64,000 bases of DNA, from contig NC_062990.1 of NCBI RefSeq assembly GCF_023078275.1, positions 14,213,549 through 14,277,548 on the forward strand, in the 5' to 3' direction. Positions 20,385 to 30,245 of the stretch are shown in pieces. Position numbers and translations under genes: made by a program. Position 1 is the first letter of the stretch; each line of letters opens with the position of its first letter. The stretch comes from Leguminivora glycinivorella (Eukaryota > Arthropoda > Insecta > Lepidoptera > Tortricidae). Below the pieces are notes generated by a model. That model saw only the letters and a program-made list of their open reading frames with translations. It was not told where the DNA came from and searched no databases.

Positions 20385-20645
20385 TTAAGAGCCTGCGATG
20401 TCCCACTGCTGGGCAAAGGCCTCCCCCCGCTTTTTCCATTCCTCCCGGTTTTGTGCATTCCTCGGCCATTCTTTCAAAAAGGAGTCCAACTCGTTCCACT
20501 ATCGCATACGTGGTCTCCGGGGTCCCCGTTTTGGCCTGGGCTGCCACTCTGTGGTAATCTTGGCCCATAGCTCATTCGGCATTTGGCAGACATGACCGGC
20601 CCAGTTCCACTTCAGCTTTGCCGCTTTCCGAACTACGTCGATTAT
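20385..20645 (-). pseudogene. RTE-like LINE, C-terminal fragment
   Basis: Minus strand: the conserved GHVCQM-type motif region (AKLKWNWAGHVCQMPNELWA), then the basic region and a terminal GLCPAVGHRRL, the same closing motif as at 30768 (FARQQW...) and 37087 (GLCPAVGH). The reading frame is broken relative to those copies. It represents the last 80 or so codons and the 3' end of an RTE-type ORF2 in which the reverse transcriptase is lost. Confidence 0.7.
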
Positions 20646-20884
20646 TTTTTAGGTGAATAAAATAATAATTTTGATCATATTGAGCAACTTTTGCTATGGA
20701 TCCACATCCACACCTAAATTCGCGAAAAAAGTTTATGTTTCCTTTATTTGTTCATTTCATAACTCTTAACTTGGTCATGTAGTGTAATCTACAGTCTACT
20801 TACGTAAGACTTGAAGGGCACCTTATTTAAACGCCCTGTCTTACCAGCGATGTACAGCTCTACAAATCAGTAGATTGTTAAATC

Positions 20885-21045
20885 TATGTAAAATCCTGTT
20901 TGCCACCGACGTGGTATAAGAAAAAATCTTTTTACTCTGTGGCTATGAGTAAGCCCATGTATAGTAAACACCGACAGATAAACGGACAGAGTCGCATCAT
21001 AAGGGTTCCTTTTGTACCGTTTTGGTACAGAACCCTAATAAAAAC
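20885..21045 (+). repeat. Two small repeat remnants
   Basis: TGTTTGCCACCGACGTGGTATAA is the sense form of the LINE 3' block seen in reverse at 50088 and 56625. Then CGACAGATAAACGGACAGAG and AAGGGTTCCTTTTGTACCG with its inverse CGGTTTTGGTACAGAACCCT-like sequence resemble the ends of a repeat related to F. Both are fragments. Confidence 0.45.
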
Positions 21046-21305
21046 ATGTCGAAAGCCTACCACAAAACAAGAAAATTTCGTTCATTGTCTCTTTATCGCT
21101 TTGGCTTTAAGAATACTAAGAACCCTAAAAATAAGTGTTTTGTTCCTAACAAACCATCCAAAAGGGATGATGTACGTATGTATGTTTAAAATTACTTGAA
21201 TAATCCTTTATTCCATAATGTTACAAAAAATACCTTAAGTCTATTATCTTAAGGTTGAACCTTACCATTCATCATTCAGATGTGTTGTGCTCAAAGAATG
21301 AATAA

Positions 21306-21796
21306 TCTATACTAATATTATAAATGGGAAAGTGTGTGTGTCTGTTTGTTTGTCCGTCTTTCACGGCAAAACGGAGCGACGAATTGACGTGATTTTTTTA
21401 AGTGGATATAGTTGAAGGGATGGAAAGTGACATAGGCTACTAGGTCTCTTGCTAACGAGCATTTCTTTTTTTTTGCCAATATTTTTTTTTATTGTTTTAG
21501 GGAATTTTAGGTCAATTGTACTCAGAATCACGAGTACTTTCAATCTCACTGGGAGACAAAAAGTGTCCCAGATTTTCCATACACTTTTGTTAATTTCCTC
21601 TTTTGTTACCCCATACAACATGTACGGAAAATGGTAACAAAATAAGAAAAAATCGTATGGGACAATATTTTTAACTAGAAAAGGCTAGTAAATCTGAGTA
21701 GAAATAGCATTTTTTTTTTCAAAAATATCACACTTCATAAAAGTGGCAAAAAAAAAAAGAAATGCTCCACGAGCGAAGCCGCGGGCAAAAGCTAGT
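21306..21796 (+). mobile_element. E repeat (copy 1), interrupted
   Basis: Starts CTATACTAATATTATAAATG, then a TGTGTGTCTGTTTGTTTG run, CTTTCACGGCAAAACGGAGC, GTTGAAGGGATGGAAAGTGA and CATAGGCTAC. It ends GAGCGAAGCCGCGGGCAAAAG with CTAGT. A family 6 MITE (21458-21766) splits it just before the GAGCGAAGCC end. The CTAG end after a GC-rich stretch recalls Helitron-like 3' ends, but I could not confirm a hairpin. Confidence 0.8.
21458..21766. mobile_element. Family 6 fold-back MITE (copy 1), nested in E
   Basis: AGCATTTC followed by a T-run and GCCA at the left; TGGCAAAAA... and GAAATGCT at the right. Interior shared with 31512-31824: AGGTCAATTGTACTCAGAATC, CTGGGAGACAAAAAGTGTCC and CGTACATGTTGT in the two orientations. 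309 bp. It sits inside the E repeat and so inserted after it. Confidence 0.85.
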
Positions 21797-21958
21797 TATT
21801 ATAAGAAAGCTAAAGTGTGTCTGTGTGTCTATATGTTACCTTAGTTGGATACTTGATGTTGCCCTCTCCGGTCACAAACTGCTACTCGCGCGATTCTCGC
21901 ACTAGGTTGTTGCCGGCCTAGCGGGCTCGCGCCAAAATACCGACAAAATAACCTAACG

Positions 21959-22100
21959 GCCCAGCCACGACATTGGTCTAAGCGCGGCAGCGGTGAGCGG
22001 CAGCCATACGTGCGAATGAAAAGTCCCATCGCTGTGTCTCGCTCCAATGTATGGCCGCCGCTCACCGCTGTCGCGCATAGACCAATGTCGTGGCTGAGCC
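21959..22100. mobile_element. GC-rich fold-back, about 142 bp
   Basis: GCCCAGCCACGACATTGGTC at the left is mirrored by GACCAATGTCGTGGCTGAGCC at the right, and GCAGCGGTGAGCGGCAGCCA pairs with TGGCCGCCGCTCACCGCTGT. Single copy here. Either a MITE or a stable hairpin. Confidence 0.75.
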
Positions 22101-22255
22101 GTAAGGAGCAGTGGGCATGACAAGGACCATGATGAGTGGCGTGACGAGTATCGTGGCCACATAATGCCTCTGTCTACTCCCCTCGCTACTTCCCACGCCT
22201 CTCGTAGAGTGTGTGGAAGAGGCATAGAGTATAAAAATAATTAACTTAAGAATGT

Positions 22256-22499
22256 AACAACCTAACCACAAAATTAAAATTTTGAAAAATCCCCCGACCG
22301 CGACATAATGGACCGATTTTCACATGGCTAAGAACATTTCCGACTAACTCAGCTTTCAAACAAAAAAAAGTAAATCTAAATCGGTTCATCCTTTCGGGAG
22401 CTGCGATGCCACAGACACACACAGACAGACAGACAGACAAACAGTTAGACAGACACGTAAAACGTACAACACCCCGTCGTTTTTGCGTCGGGGGTTAAA
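22256..22499 (-). mobile_element. D repeat (copy 2)
   Basis: Full-length form on the minus strand, from TTAACCCCCGACGCAAAAAC through a (TCTG)n run, CATCGCAGCTCCCGAAAGGA, GCTGAGTTAGTCGGAAATGT and TCGGTCCATTATGTCGCGGT to the end TCAAAATTTTAATTTTGTGG with TTAGGTT. The outer AACCCCCGAC and inner GGTCGGGGGAT form a subterminal inverted pair. Confidence 0.85.
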
Positions 22500-22704
22500 A
22501 ATCACACTCCTCGAAAGTGGGACAAATTGAGACATCGCCTGTTATTTAATGTGAGCATTTTACTGTGTTCAACTTTTGCTATTTACTTTTATCAGGCGTC
22601 ACAATTGTCTCTCAAATAATAAATATTTGTACAGTCACGAAAAACATATTGATTTTTAAAGTTAAATATGATTTACTTATATTTTTAAATTAAAGGAAAA
22701 ATGG

Positions 22705-22790
22705 AAAAGTACATACCTCCGGCAGGACTCGAACCTGCGACTTAGCTTTGCCAGAGCCATCACCACTATTCCATAGGTAGCAGGTTTGAG
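22705..22790 (-). mobile_element. tRNA-like SINE head
   Basis: Minus strand: GTCGCAGGTTCGAGTCCTGC gives a perfect box B (GGTTCGAGTCC), ending CGGAGGTATG. Box A upstream (GGAATAGTGGTGATGGCTCT) is degenerate. The rest of the element was not identified; this is not a complete tRNA gene. Confidence 0.6.
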
Positions 22791-23917
22791 TATTTCCGGA
22801 GCAGCAGACAAATACGCGTGTAAAAGTTTGTATGCCTAATAATATTAAGAGTACCTATATTATACTCACTGGCATAATTAATCCGCTCGTGTAAACGCTT
22901 ATGAATTCTGAGCCAGTTTATAACGTTTTTGAATAAGTTGCTTGGTAGCAGGTACACGGAAAACGTATGTTAATTTTTGGTTTTGGTAAAAACTGTTTTA
23001 ATATAACATTTTTGGCAGACGCGACAGCATTGACACGCAGTGTCAAGTAGTGATACTGATTAGTGATAATTTACGCTATTTGACGCGTGATTGATGCGTG
23101 AATGACGCTAGATGTCACTACAAATGAATTGCATTTACTGATGTATGGAGTTCCACCTCTTTCCTTACGTATTCCTCTATGGTACCTACTAGTAAAATAT
23201 TATGTATACTGCGATGTTCATTTTCTCTTAAAAAAAATGTCACACTGAGAGAAATTACAACCAGTTTTCATGTTCGTTCAACAAGTTTTTTGGTTAAAAT
23301 AGCGCCTACGTGCTCTTTGGTTCAAACAACAAGCTACTTGTCATTTGAATCGGCAATATATTTAAATCAACAAGTCGATTTTATAAAAACAAACTGACAC
23401 ATATTGTTTTAAACATACGTTTGGCTGATTCAAACGGATAAACCGCAACAAGTCGAACTTGTTAAATTCACAATGCAAATTTCTCTCAGTGCACTTTCGT
23501 AGCTCTTTACTATCGAGTCACATATTAAAAACTTACAGTAGACACAAACACATTTTCACATTAAGTTTGCTGCAACAGACCCACTCACTTCAAACGGAGA
23601 ACCCCAATATGTTGTCATGTCCCCGCCCTAGTCCGCAATTTATTGTTGCAAGATTTTCTATCATAATCCCGAGTGTTGTGGCCCGCGGCGATCCGTAGGG
23701 ATGGAGGGAGTCGATAAAGTTATCGATATAGCGATGCGGACAAAAATAATCATGATAGAGAATAATATAGGTATGTATAGAAGGGCTATAAAAAAACTTA
23801 GGTACTTACATGAAAAAAATAAAACAATGAAAACGGATTATATCGCGTATAATGAAATTAATAAATGACAGACAATATTACGTATATGTACATGTGTGTA
23901 TGTATGCATAGCAAAAA

Positions 23918-23958
<41 letters not shown>

Positions 23959-24044
23959 CATATATCTAAAAACTATGAGGTATTTTAGCTTGACAAGTTT
24001 TAGTGTATGGGAGCCTCGTCTGCCAACAAACCACAAAGTGGTTT
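22791..24044. other. AT-rich non-coding stretch with a (TA)n run
   Basis: A pure (TA)n microsatellite lies at about 23920-23956. The frames at 22766-22957, 23179-23397 and 23459-23698 match no family I know. No repeats shared with the rest of the window. Confidence 0.4.
23920..23956. repeat. (TA)n microsatellite
   Basis: About 18 uninterrupted TA units; such runs are length-variable. Confidence 0.9.
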
Positions 24045-24116
24045 GGCAGAAGATATGTAATAGGGTTAAGCTTTACGTTCTGAATAAACGTTTTATTTTT
24101 ATTTTATTTTTTTTAC
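24045..24116 (+). mobile_element. Retroposon 3' tail
   Basis: AGGGTTAAGCTTTACGTTCTG, then GAATAAACGTTTTATTTTTA and a T-rich end: an AATAAA signal followed by a simple tail. The body is missing. Confidence 0.4.
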
Positions 24117-24309
24117 ATGAAATACTTTTTTTCAGGTATGATAGTACTAGCATGAGATAGAAACAGTAGGATTGTATAAATAAAATTTTCTTGGTACACG
24201 ACCTGAGCACGCTCAGTCGCTCAAATATTGGGTGTGCAGCGGGGTGGGGACTGCGGTCACCCAGGCCCTACACTAATTAGTCTATGTTTGAAATTAGATA
24301 ACATATTTC

Positions 24310-24375
24310 CGATATTTTCTAAGGTGTTTCCCTTGCGCTATGACATGGGGTTCTTCAAGAAGTTGTCACTAACGT
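24310..24375 (+). pseudogene. Trace of a LINE C-terminus
   Basis: Encodes KVFPLRYDMGFFKKLS, similar to the EVFPMNYSMGFFKKGV segment of the LINE C-terminus at 56600-57000. Only about 20 codons survive before the D repeat. Confidence 0.5.
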
Positions 24376-24385
24376 ATGTAGTTTT

Positions 24386-24443
24386 TAACCCCCGACGCAA
24401 AAACGACGGGGTGTTATAAGTTTGACGTGTCTGTCTGTTTATT

Positions 24444-24490
<47 letters not shown>

Positions 24491-24671
24491 GTGTATGTGT
24501 CTAATTGTCTGTCTGTGGCATCGTAGCTCCCGAACGGATGAACCGATTTAGATTTATTTTTTGTTTGAAAGCTGAGTTAGTCGGGAGTGTTCTTAGCCAT
24601 GTTTCATAAAAATAGGTCCACTATGTTGCGTCGATCGGGGGTTTTTTCAAAATTTTATTTTTTCAAAATTC
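24386..24671 (+). mobile_element. D repeat (copy 3), left part, split by an RTE insertion
   Basis: AACCCCCGACGCAAAAACGA, a long (TCTG)n run at 24429-24490, CATCGTAGCTCCCGAACGGA, GAAAGCTGAGTTAGTCGGGA and GATCGGGGGTTTTTTCAAAA. The expected last block (TTTAATTTTGTGGTTAGGTT) is not here but at 26398-26427, after the RTE. This shows that the LINE landed inside the repeat. Confidence 0.85.
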
Positions 24672-26400
24672 CAGTGCTTGCGTGAGAATAAACGTAACAT
24701 ACACTGAGTGGTTTAGCATCGAAAAAGGTGTTAGACAGGGATGTGTAGCGTCGCCGTGGCTGTTTAATTTATTCATGGATAGCTGTTTGCAAGATCTGAA
24801 AGATTATGATTGTGGGTTGAAAATGGAAGGGTTACTGTGTAGCCGGCTAGCAGCGGAGAAATTAAACGAAGGTTCTAGCAGTAAACAATATAATTTAAAA
24901 AACAATATATACAATAAAGTGGGTACTATCTGTCAGTACGCGAGTAGGTATTTACAAGTAAAAGATCGTCACTGGCCTCAACGTTCCTTAGGCTGGTCTT
25001 CGTCGAGCCGCATAACGTGGTCTGTCCGCGGGTGCCACTGCGTGAGTCGTATAGAAACCAGGCTGAAGATGTTCCAGCGCTGAGTAGTATAAGCAGCGAC
25101 GATCAGCAAAGTTCTTCTTAAGTTTTAAAGTAGAATAAAGGGCTGCAACAATCGTGCGTGCTTAGATGTGCAGTCGGAACCTAGCCCAAGCCTTATTCGC
25201 TTTCGCACAGTGACATACAATAAGACTTGGATTAGGTTTCAACATTAAACGAATAAACTTAGAACTATTTACACATATTATACAACTATAAATACCTGCA
25301 TAAGAGGCAGCCCAACACAAACACACTGTTTTTACTATAGAAGTATTTCACAGGTTTTAAATACAATTAAATAAATTGCACTTGAAATGCACGTTAGCCT
25401 TCCCCGGCAGAGAAAATTTTGTGCAAAAAAACAAAAGACGCGTGATATGGCCGTACTTTTTCTTCTTAACGGCCAGTGCGCGCGGCGACTGCAACATGCA
25501 GGTTTGCCATGTTACAACTGGTCAAATGTCTCCTATATGCCGATGACCTAGTATTACTTGCGTCGTCGGCCGAGGAGTTACAAATGATGGTAACAAGAGT
25601 GCATGCATCCTTCGAGAGGAAAGGAATGAGAATGAATGTCAGTAAGACGAAAGTAATGGTATTTGAAAGAGATGAGATTATGACAGATTGCAAAATTGAG
25701 ATCGATAATGAAAGTTTGGAGCAAGTGAAAGAGTTTGTGTATTTGGGAACGTTGTTTACAAGGGACGGTAAACATGGAAAAGATATTGAAAGGAGATTGA
25801 ATGCTGGGAATAGAGTGAATGGAGCACTAAACGCTTTTATGGGCAGCCAGAAAGTGTCGCAAAAAGCACGCCTGGCGGTGCATAGAGGAGTTTTAGTGCC
25901 TACACTTATGTATGGTAGTGAAAGTTGGGTGTGGGAGAAAAGACATCAAAGTCAAGTGAATGCCGTGGAAATGAGAGCGTTAAGAAGCATGGCTGGTGTG
26001 AAGTTGAGTGATAGGATTAGAAATAGCGTGATAAGAGAGAACTGTGGAGTGGATGTAGATGTGGTGACAAAGATTGAGATGGGTATGTTAAGGTGGTTCG
26101 GGCATGTAGAGAGGATGGATGAGAGGAGAGTAACGAAGAAAGTATATGAAAAAAGAGTGGAAGGGTCAGTTGGAAGTGGAAGACCTAGGCGAACTTTTCT
26201 TGTTCAAATCGGGGAAATATTGCAAAAAGGCCAGGTCAGAAGTACTCGAAACCGACGAGCGTGTATGAGAAACGTTATGAAAGTGTGTGAAGCGAAAGTG
26301 ATTTGTCAGGATCGTAGTAAATGGAAATCCGTGATCTCTGCCTACCCCTCTGGGAAACAGGCGTGATTGTATGTATGTATGTATGTATGTATGTATGTTT
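24672..26400 (+). pseudogene. 5'-truncated RTE-clade LINE, split by a solo LTR
   Basis: Encodes the reverse transcriptase and C-terminus of an RTE-type LINE. Block B is GVRQGCVASPWLFNLFMDSC (24730-24790). The YADD catalytic box (KCLLYADDLVLL, Y-A-D-D at 25536-25547) comes after the LTR insertion. Then GMRMNVSKTKVMVFE, VKEFVYLGTLFTRDGKHGKD, PTLMYGSESWVW, MLRWFGHVERMDERR, RNRRACMRNVMKVCEAK and the end SAYPSGKQA with a stop at 26364-26366. The part from the LTR onward is open to the stop. The 3' end overlaps CTGCCTACCCCTCTGGGAAA-CAGGCGTGATTG and a (TATG)n tail at 26369-26398. The endonuclease and fingers are missing. If the LTR is ignored, the frame is continuous across the gap. Confidence 0.95.
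24838..25516. mobile_element. 679-bp solo LTR inside the RTE
   Basis: Starts TGTAGCCGGCTAGCAGCGG and ends GCCATGTTACA, the usual TG...CA borders of an LTR. It is flanked by ACTG at 24834-24837 and ACTG at 25517-25520, a 4-bp target-site duplication. Removing it with one ACTG joins the RTE frame exactly (LLVKCLLYADD). No gag, pol or primer site lies inside, so only a recombined single LTR remains. A 4-bp duplication is common in Ty3/gypsy-type elements, but the superfamily cannot be read from an LTR alone. The open frame at its left edge (to 25083) is accidental. Confidence 0.85.
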
Positions 26401-26427
26401 AATTTTGTGGTTAGGTTATTTACTAGT
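26398..26427 (+). mobile_element. D repeat (copy 3), right end
   Basis: TTTAATTTTGTGGTTAGGTT is the terminal block of D (compare 33460-33485) and follows the (TATG)n tail of the RTE directly. It completes the split D copy at 24386-24671. Confidence 0.75.
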
Positions 26428-26695
26428 TTTATGTCAAAACTTGCTCCACAATTACTCTAAAATGTCTTTATTCAGTTTTATTATATTTATCGATATTGTT
26501 GAATAATCTTTCCAACACTAGTTGTTAGCCAATACAAAGAGAACTGTCTTGGCGGTGTTTTAAATTGTTATTTCTTTGACTATTGACATACAACTCCTCT
26601 TTTCCCAGACTTTTCAGAGTTCCATTTTATCTAGAACCATTTTTAAGACATCTGTGACAGGGGATAGTTTATTACTAAGGATGATTTATATAGGA
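26428..26695. other. Spacer with one arm of a wide inverted repeat
   Basis: AACTGTCTTGGCGGTGTTTTAAATTG at 26549-26574 has an inverted partner, CAATTTAAAACACCGCCAAGA, at about 27542-27565, about 1 kb away. Otherwise nothing is seen. Confidence 0.4.
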
Positions 26696-26860
26696 CTAGC
26701 TTCTGCCCGCGGCTTTGCACGCATTAAATTTGAAAATTGAGTAATATGCGTAATAACATTAATTTTTGTCTCCTTCTAACCCCCACTCCCCTAAATTGGA
26801 GGGTGGAAGTCTATACGAGCATTCCGATTTAAAACACCCACAGTTAGACTATTTGCCTCC
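26696..26860 (-). mobile_element. E repeat, end fragment
   Basis: CTAGCTTCTGCCCGCGGCTT at 26697 is the E end in reverse, followed by CTCCTTCTAACCCCCACTCC and GGAGGGTGGAAGT, which recur in variant form at 27590-27640. The opposite end is not seen. Confidence 0.65.
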
Positions 26861-27079
26861 TAGTCAAATCAGCTTCTTTTTAAGAACTGTAAAAACGAAT
26901 TTTAACGTCTTGCTAATATGGAATTAATATGAAATCGAATTGAGTGACATCACGGTCAACTCAGTTACTTTATATATTTCTACCTGATTTATTAAATAGA
27001 AATTGGATTTAAACATAACTTCTATCCATGTTTTCTTATATTTATCTGATGCTTTATTTCGTGCATGGTATAATAGTTA

Positions 27080-27570
27080 TTTGTTATACAAGGGGGCAAA
27101 GTTGTATTTTAACGTCGAGTGTGGAATTGAAAAACGAGCAAGTGAAAGGATTCTATAGTTGAACCACGAGCGAAGCGAGTGGTTCGAGAATAGAATCCTG
27201 AACTTGCGAGTTTTTTAACACACGAGTAGTAAAATACATTTGCACCCGAGTGTAACACAAAACTTTTCCCCTCACTATAGCGAGGAAACTACAACGCAAA
27301 AAATGCGTTTATCACTGCTTCCAGTAGTTCCACAGGTGCCAATCATCTTTATTACTAGATTCATCTACTTTTATCAATTTTAAAGCAGATAATTTGACTT
27401 TATTCAAGGTCAAATTACTTTACCCACTAGTGGATAAAATGCGTTTTTACCCGCTGGTATTAAAGGACAAAACACGTGTTTCCGAGCTAGTGAGGGGAAA
27501 AATATTTTATTTTAGGTACAGTCCAGTTCCCTATTTAATACACAATTTAAAACACCGCCAAGACAGCTCT
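27080..27570. repeat. Dispersed repeat S
   Basis: Starts ACAAGGGGGCAAAGTTGTAT and runs through GAATTGAAAAACGAGCAAGT, the inverted pair ATTCTATAGTTGAACCACG / CGAGTGGTTCGAGAATAGAAT, GCACCCGAGTGTAACACAAA and CACTATAGCGAGGAAACTAC. A decayed relative is at 38555-38690 (AAGGGGGGCAAAGCTG, GAGCAAGCGATGG, CCACCGAGTGAAACACAACA). I do not know its class. Confidence 0.55.
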
Positions 27571-27574
27571 TTAT

Positions 27575-27700
27575 GAGAGTGACATAGACTCTTTCTAATC
27601 CTCACTTCCCTAAAGGAGGGGGGGGGGGGGCAGTTTGTATGGTGCATTCCGTAATTTTCTAATTTATCGCGAGCGTGGCTGCTGGCAAAAGCTAGTAATA
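27575..27700 (+). mobile_element. E repeat, end fragment
   Basis: Contains CTTTCTAATCCTCACTTCCC, a G-run, GTATGGTGCATTCCG and the E end GCTGGCAAAAGCTAGT. It mirrors the minus-strand E end at 26696, so the 1-kb interval is bounded by two inverted E ends. Confidence 0.6.
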
Positions 27701-27704
27701 CCAG

Positions 27705-27840
27705 GGGCGACTCACTCCGCGATTCTATCGTCGCGCTACAAGTACATGCCGGCGGCCGCGAGTTCGCGGCCCATTGAGTGGTGGCGACTTTCGCGCGGCG
27801 CAATAGAATTCAGTGTCGGCTGCTCGCGTGCGGGCCGTTT
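27705..27840. repeat. GC-rich inverted repeat
   Basis: GGCGACTCACTCCGCGATTCTATCG at the left is loosely mirrored by GCGCAATAGAATTCAGTGTCG at the right, around GCCGCGAGTTCGCGGC. It is possibly a diverged MITE. Much more GC-rich than its surroundings. Confidence 0.45.
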
Positions 27841-28195
27841 GTTACTGTAGGTAAGAATTTAGAATGGCGGCATTTTGTGCACATCAAAGGAGTGAGCCTT
27901 CTGTACTTGTACTATTATATATTCTGTGGTAATACCATAATTATTGCAGGTTATCTAAATATAAATGACCACTTAATACCATGAAACAGCAATGGTACTA
28001 AAATACGTGCGATTCAGAGTTTTTGAAACACTAAATTATGGCTCAGAAATTTCAGGTACCATGCTATTAAAAACTTTTCGGTTTTATCTAAAGCGGTACC
28101 ACTGGTTCTACATTACTCTCACTTAATCTGTTTATCCGATCTCATTCTCACTAAGTGTCTTGAGTCGAAGCTGCATAAGGGTGTATGTAAGCCAT
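27841..28195. other. Spacer without features
   Basis: Nothing recognised. Confidence 0.35.
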
Positions 28196-28502
28196 TTTTT
28201 TTTTCAAAGTTGGCCACCTCACTGTTTTTGTAACATGGTTATTTTTTACGCGATTCATACTCAAAATCGCGAGGTCTTTCGATCCTGATAGGAGAAAAAA
28301 ATGTCCCAATATTTCCATACATTTTACAAACCCTCCATGCCGTTACCGCCATACAAAATGTATGAAAATATGGTAACGGAATGGGAAAAAATCTTGGGAT
28401 ACTTTTTTCTCCTATTAGGATTGAAAGAGCTCGCAATTTTGAGTAGAAACCAAATAAAAATTTCCAAATCCAAAAAAAAGTGGGGTGGACAACTTTGAAA
28501 AA
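28196..28502. mobile_element. Family 7 fold-back element (complete copy)
   Basis: TTTTTTTTTCAAAGTTGGCC and ACCTCACT at the left are mirrored by AGTGGGGTGGACAACTTTGA at the right. The middle carries CCATGCCGTTACCGCCATAC / TGGTAACGGAATGG. About 307 bp. It abuts an F repeat. Truncated relative at 19700-19965. Confidence 0.8.
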
Positions 28503-29078
28503 AAACCGGCCAAGAGCGTGTCGGGCCACGCTCAGTGTAGGGTTCCGTAGTTTTCCGTATTTTTCTCAAAAACGACTAAACCTATCAAGTTCAAGATAAT
28601 TTTCCTAGAAAGTCTTTATAAAGTTCTACTTTTGTGATTTTTTTCATATTTTTGAAACATATGGTTCAAAAGTTAGAGGGGGGGGGGACGCACTTTTTTT
28701 TCCTTTAGGAGCGATTATTTCCGAAAATATTAATATTATCAAAAAACAATCTTAGTAAACCCTTATTCATTTTTAAATACCTATCCAAAAATATATCACA
28801 CGTTGGGGTACGAATGAAAAAAAATATCAGCCCCCACTTTACATGTAGGGGGGGTACCCTAATAAAACAATATTTTTTATTTTTTGTTTTTGCACTTTGT
28901 TGGCGTGATTGATATGCATATTGGTACCAAATTTCAGCTTTCTAGTGCTAACGGTTACTGAGATTATCCGCGGACGGACGGACGGACGGACGGACGGACG
29001 GACGGACGGACGGACGGACGGACAGACAGACAGACATGGCGAAACTATAAGGGTTCCTAGTTGACTACGGAACCCTAA
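28500..29078 (+). mobile_element. F repeat (copy 2)
   Basis: AACCGGCCAAGAGCGTGTCG at the start, GTAGGGTTCCGTAG, TTAGGAGCGATTATTTCCGA, CACACGTTGGGGTACGAATG, a (CGGA)n run at 28972-29022, GACATGGCGAAACTATAAGG and ACTACGGAACCCTAAAAA at the end. It is joined head to tail to the next copy. Confidence 0.93.
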
Positions 29079-29628
29079 AAACCGGCCAAGAGCGTGTCGG
29101 GCCACGCTCAGTGTAGGGTTCCGGTAGTTTTCCGTATTTCTCTCAAAAACTACTGAACCTATCAAGTTCAAAACAATTTTCCTAAAAAGTCTTTATAAAC
29201 TTCTACTTATGTGATTTTTTTTCATATTTTTTAAACATATGGATCAAAAGTTAGAAGGGTTGGACACGCATTTTTTTTACTTTAGGAGCGATTATTTCCG
29301 AAAATAATAATATTACCAAAAAATGATTTTAGTAAACCCTTATTCATTTTTAAATACCTATCCAACAATATATCACACGTTGGGGTTGGAATGAAAAAAT
29401 AAAATCAGTCTCCACTTGTCTACATGTAGGGGGGGGGGGGGGGGGGGGGGGGGTCCTTAACAAAAAAATTTTTCCACTTTTATTTTACCACTTTGTCGGC
29501 GTGATTGATACATATTGGTACCAAATTTCAGATTTCTAGTACTAACGGTCACTGAGATTATCCGCGGACGGACGGACGGACAGACATGGCGAAACTATGG
29601 TTCCTAGTTGACTACGGAACCCTAAAAA
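29077..29628 (+). mobile_element. F repeat (copy 3), directly after copy 2
   Basis: Starts AACCGGCCAAGAGCGTGTCG straight after the AACCCTAAA end of copy 2, sharing the junction bases. It has a 25-base run of G at 29429-29453 where other copies have seven, and a short (CGGA)n run. More substitutions than copy 2, so the pair is unlikely to be a recent tandem duplication of one copy. Confidence 0.9.
29429..29453. repeat. 25-base G homopolymer
   Basis: An expansion of the seven-G block present at the same place in the other F copies. It may form G-quadruplex structure and is a place where assembly or polymerase slippage errors are likely. Confidence 0.85.
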
Positions 29629-29824
29629 AAGGCCCGCGTACGAAAACGCTCCGCACCGAGCGTCCACTCAAGCCTCACACTTATAAGGTGTAGTGACAGT
29701 TATATATATCCGAAAGGTCCAGATGAACAAAAGAATGAGGTCTGTAAGGGCTCTTTCATGAATTCAAGGTCAGTTTCCGCACGTGTACTTTGACACGTGG
29801 ACTTTATAAATAAATAACAGTATG

Positions 29825-29880
29825 GTCAACCAGTACGTACGGTCAGTACTTATGTCGCGGGTTCGAACCCCGGCTCGTAC
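29825..29880 (+). mobile_element. SINE Q, tRNA-like head
   Basis: TACGTACGGTCAGTACTTATG then GGGTTCGAACCCCGGCTCGT with box B GGTTCGAACCC, ending ACCAA. In SINEs of this type as I know them, the head continues with TGAGTTTTTCGGAACTTATG; here that continuation is found 365 bp further on, at 30249. The gap is filled by a LINE tail. Confidence 0.7.
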
Positions 29881-30245
29881 CAATTTATTTATTTAAACTT
29901 TATTGCACAAAAGAACAACTTAATGTACAAAAGGCGAACTTAATGCCATGAGGCATTCTCTACCAGTCAACTTTTGGGCAAAGCAGAGAAGATTGTAGGC
30001 GCTGCATTAGGAGACTAATTTTGAAATATCAATCAAAACCATATAGACATAATTATAATATATAAACGTACATACAATTACATACTATTTTTACATAAAT
30101 AACGATAGGTTATATAATATATACTCATATATATATAAATATAATTATATATATACACTTATAAATATTACTAACCTGTCAGAAAGATAACATTCAATTC
30201 TACCTTAAACTGCCAGCAAATATGTCGCGCACTGATTTTTTTAAA
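29881..30245 (-). mobile_element. LINE 3' end, family N (copy 2), inserted in SINE Q
   Basis: Minus strand ends in GCAATAAAGTTTAAATAAAT with an AATA-type tail. Upstream of it are GAATGCCTCATGGCATTAAG and GTTGACTGGTAGA, matching 18597 and 52925. The rest, to 30245, is AT-rich 3' region. It is 5'-truncated with no coding remnant. Confidence 0.65.

Noticed and set aside
24682..25083. 133-codon frame taken as one protein
   Set aside because: Only the first 50 or so codons are RTE; the rest is read-through into the solo LTR.
27531..27803. 90-codon minus-strand frame
   Set aside because: Composed of an E repeat end and the GC-rich inverted repeat; no protein similarity recognised.
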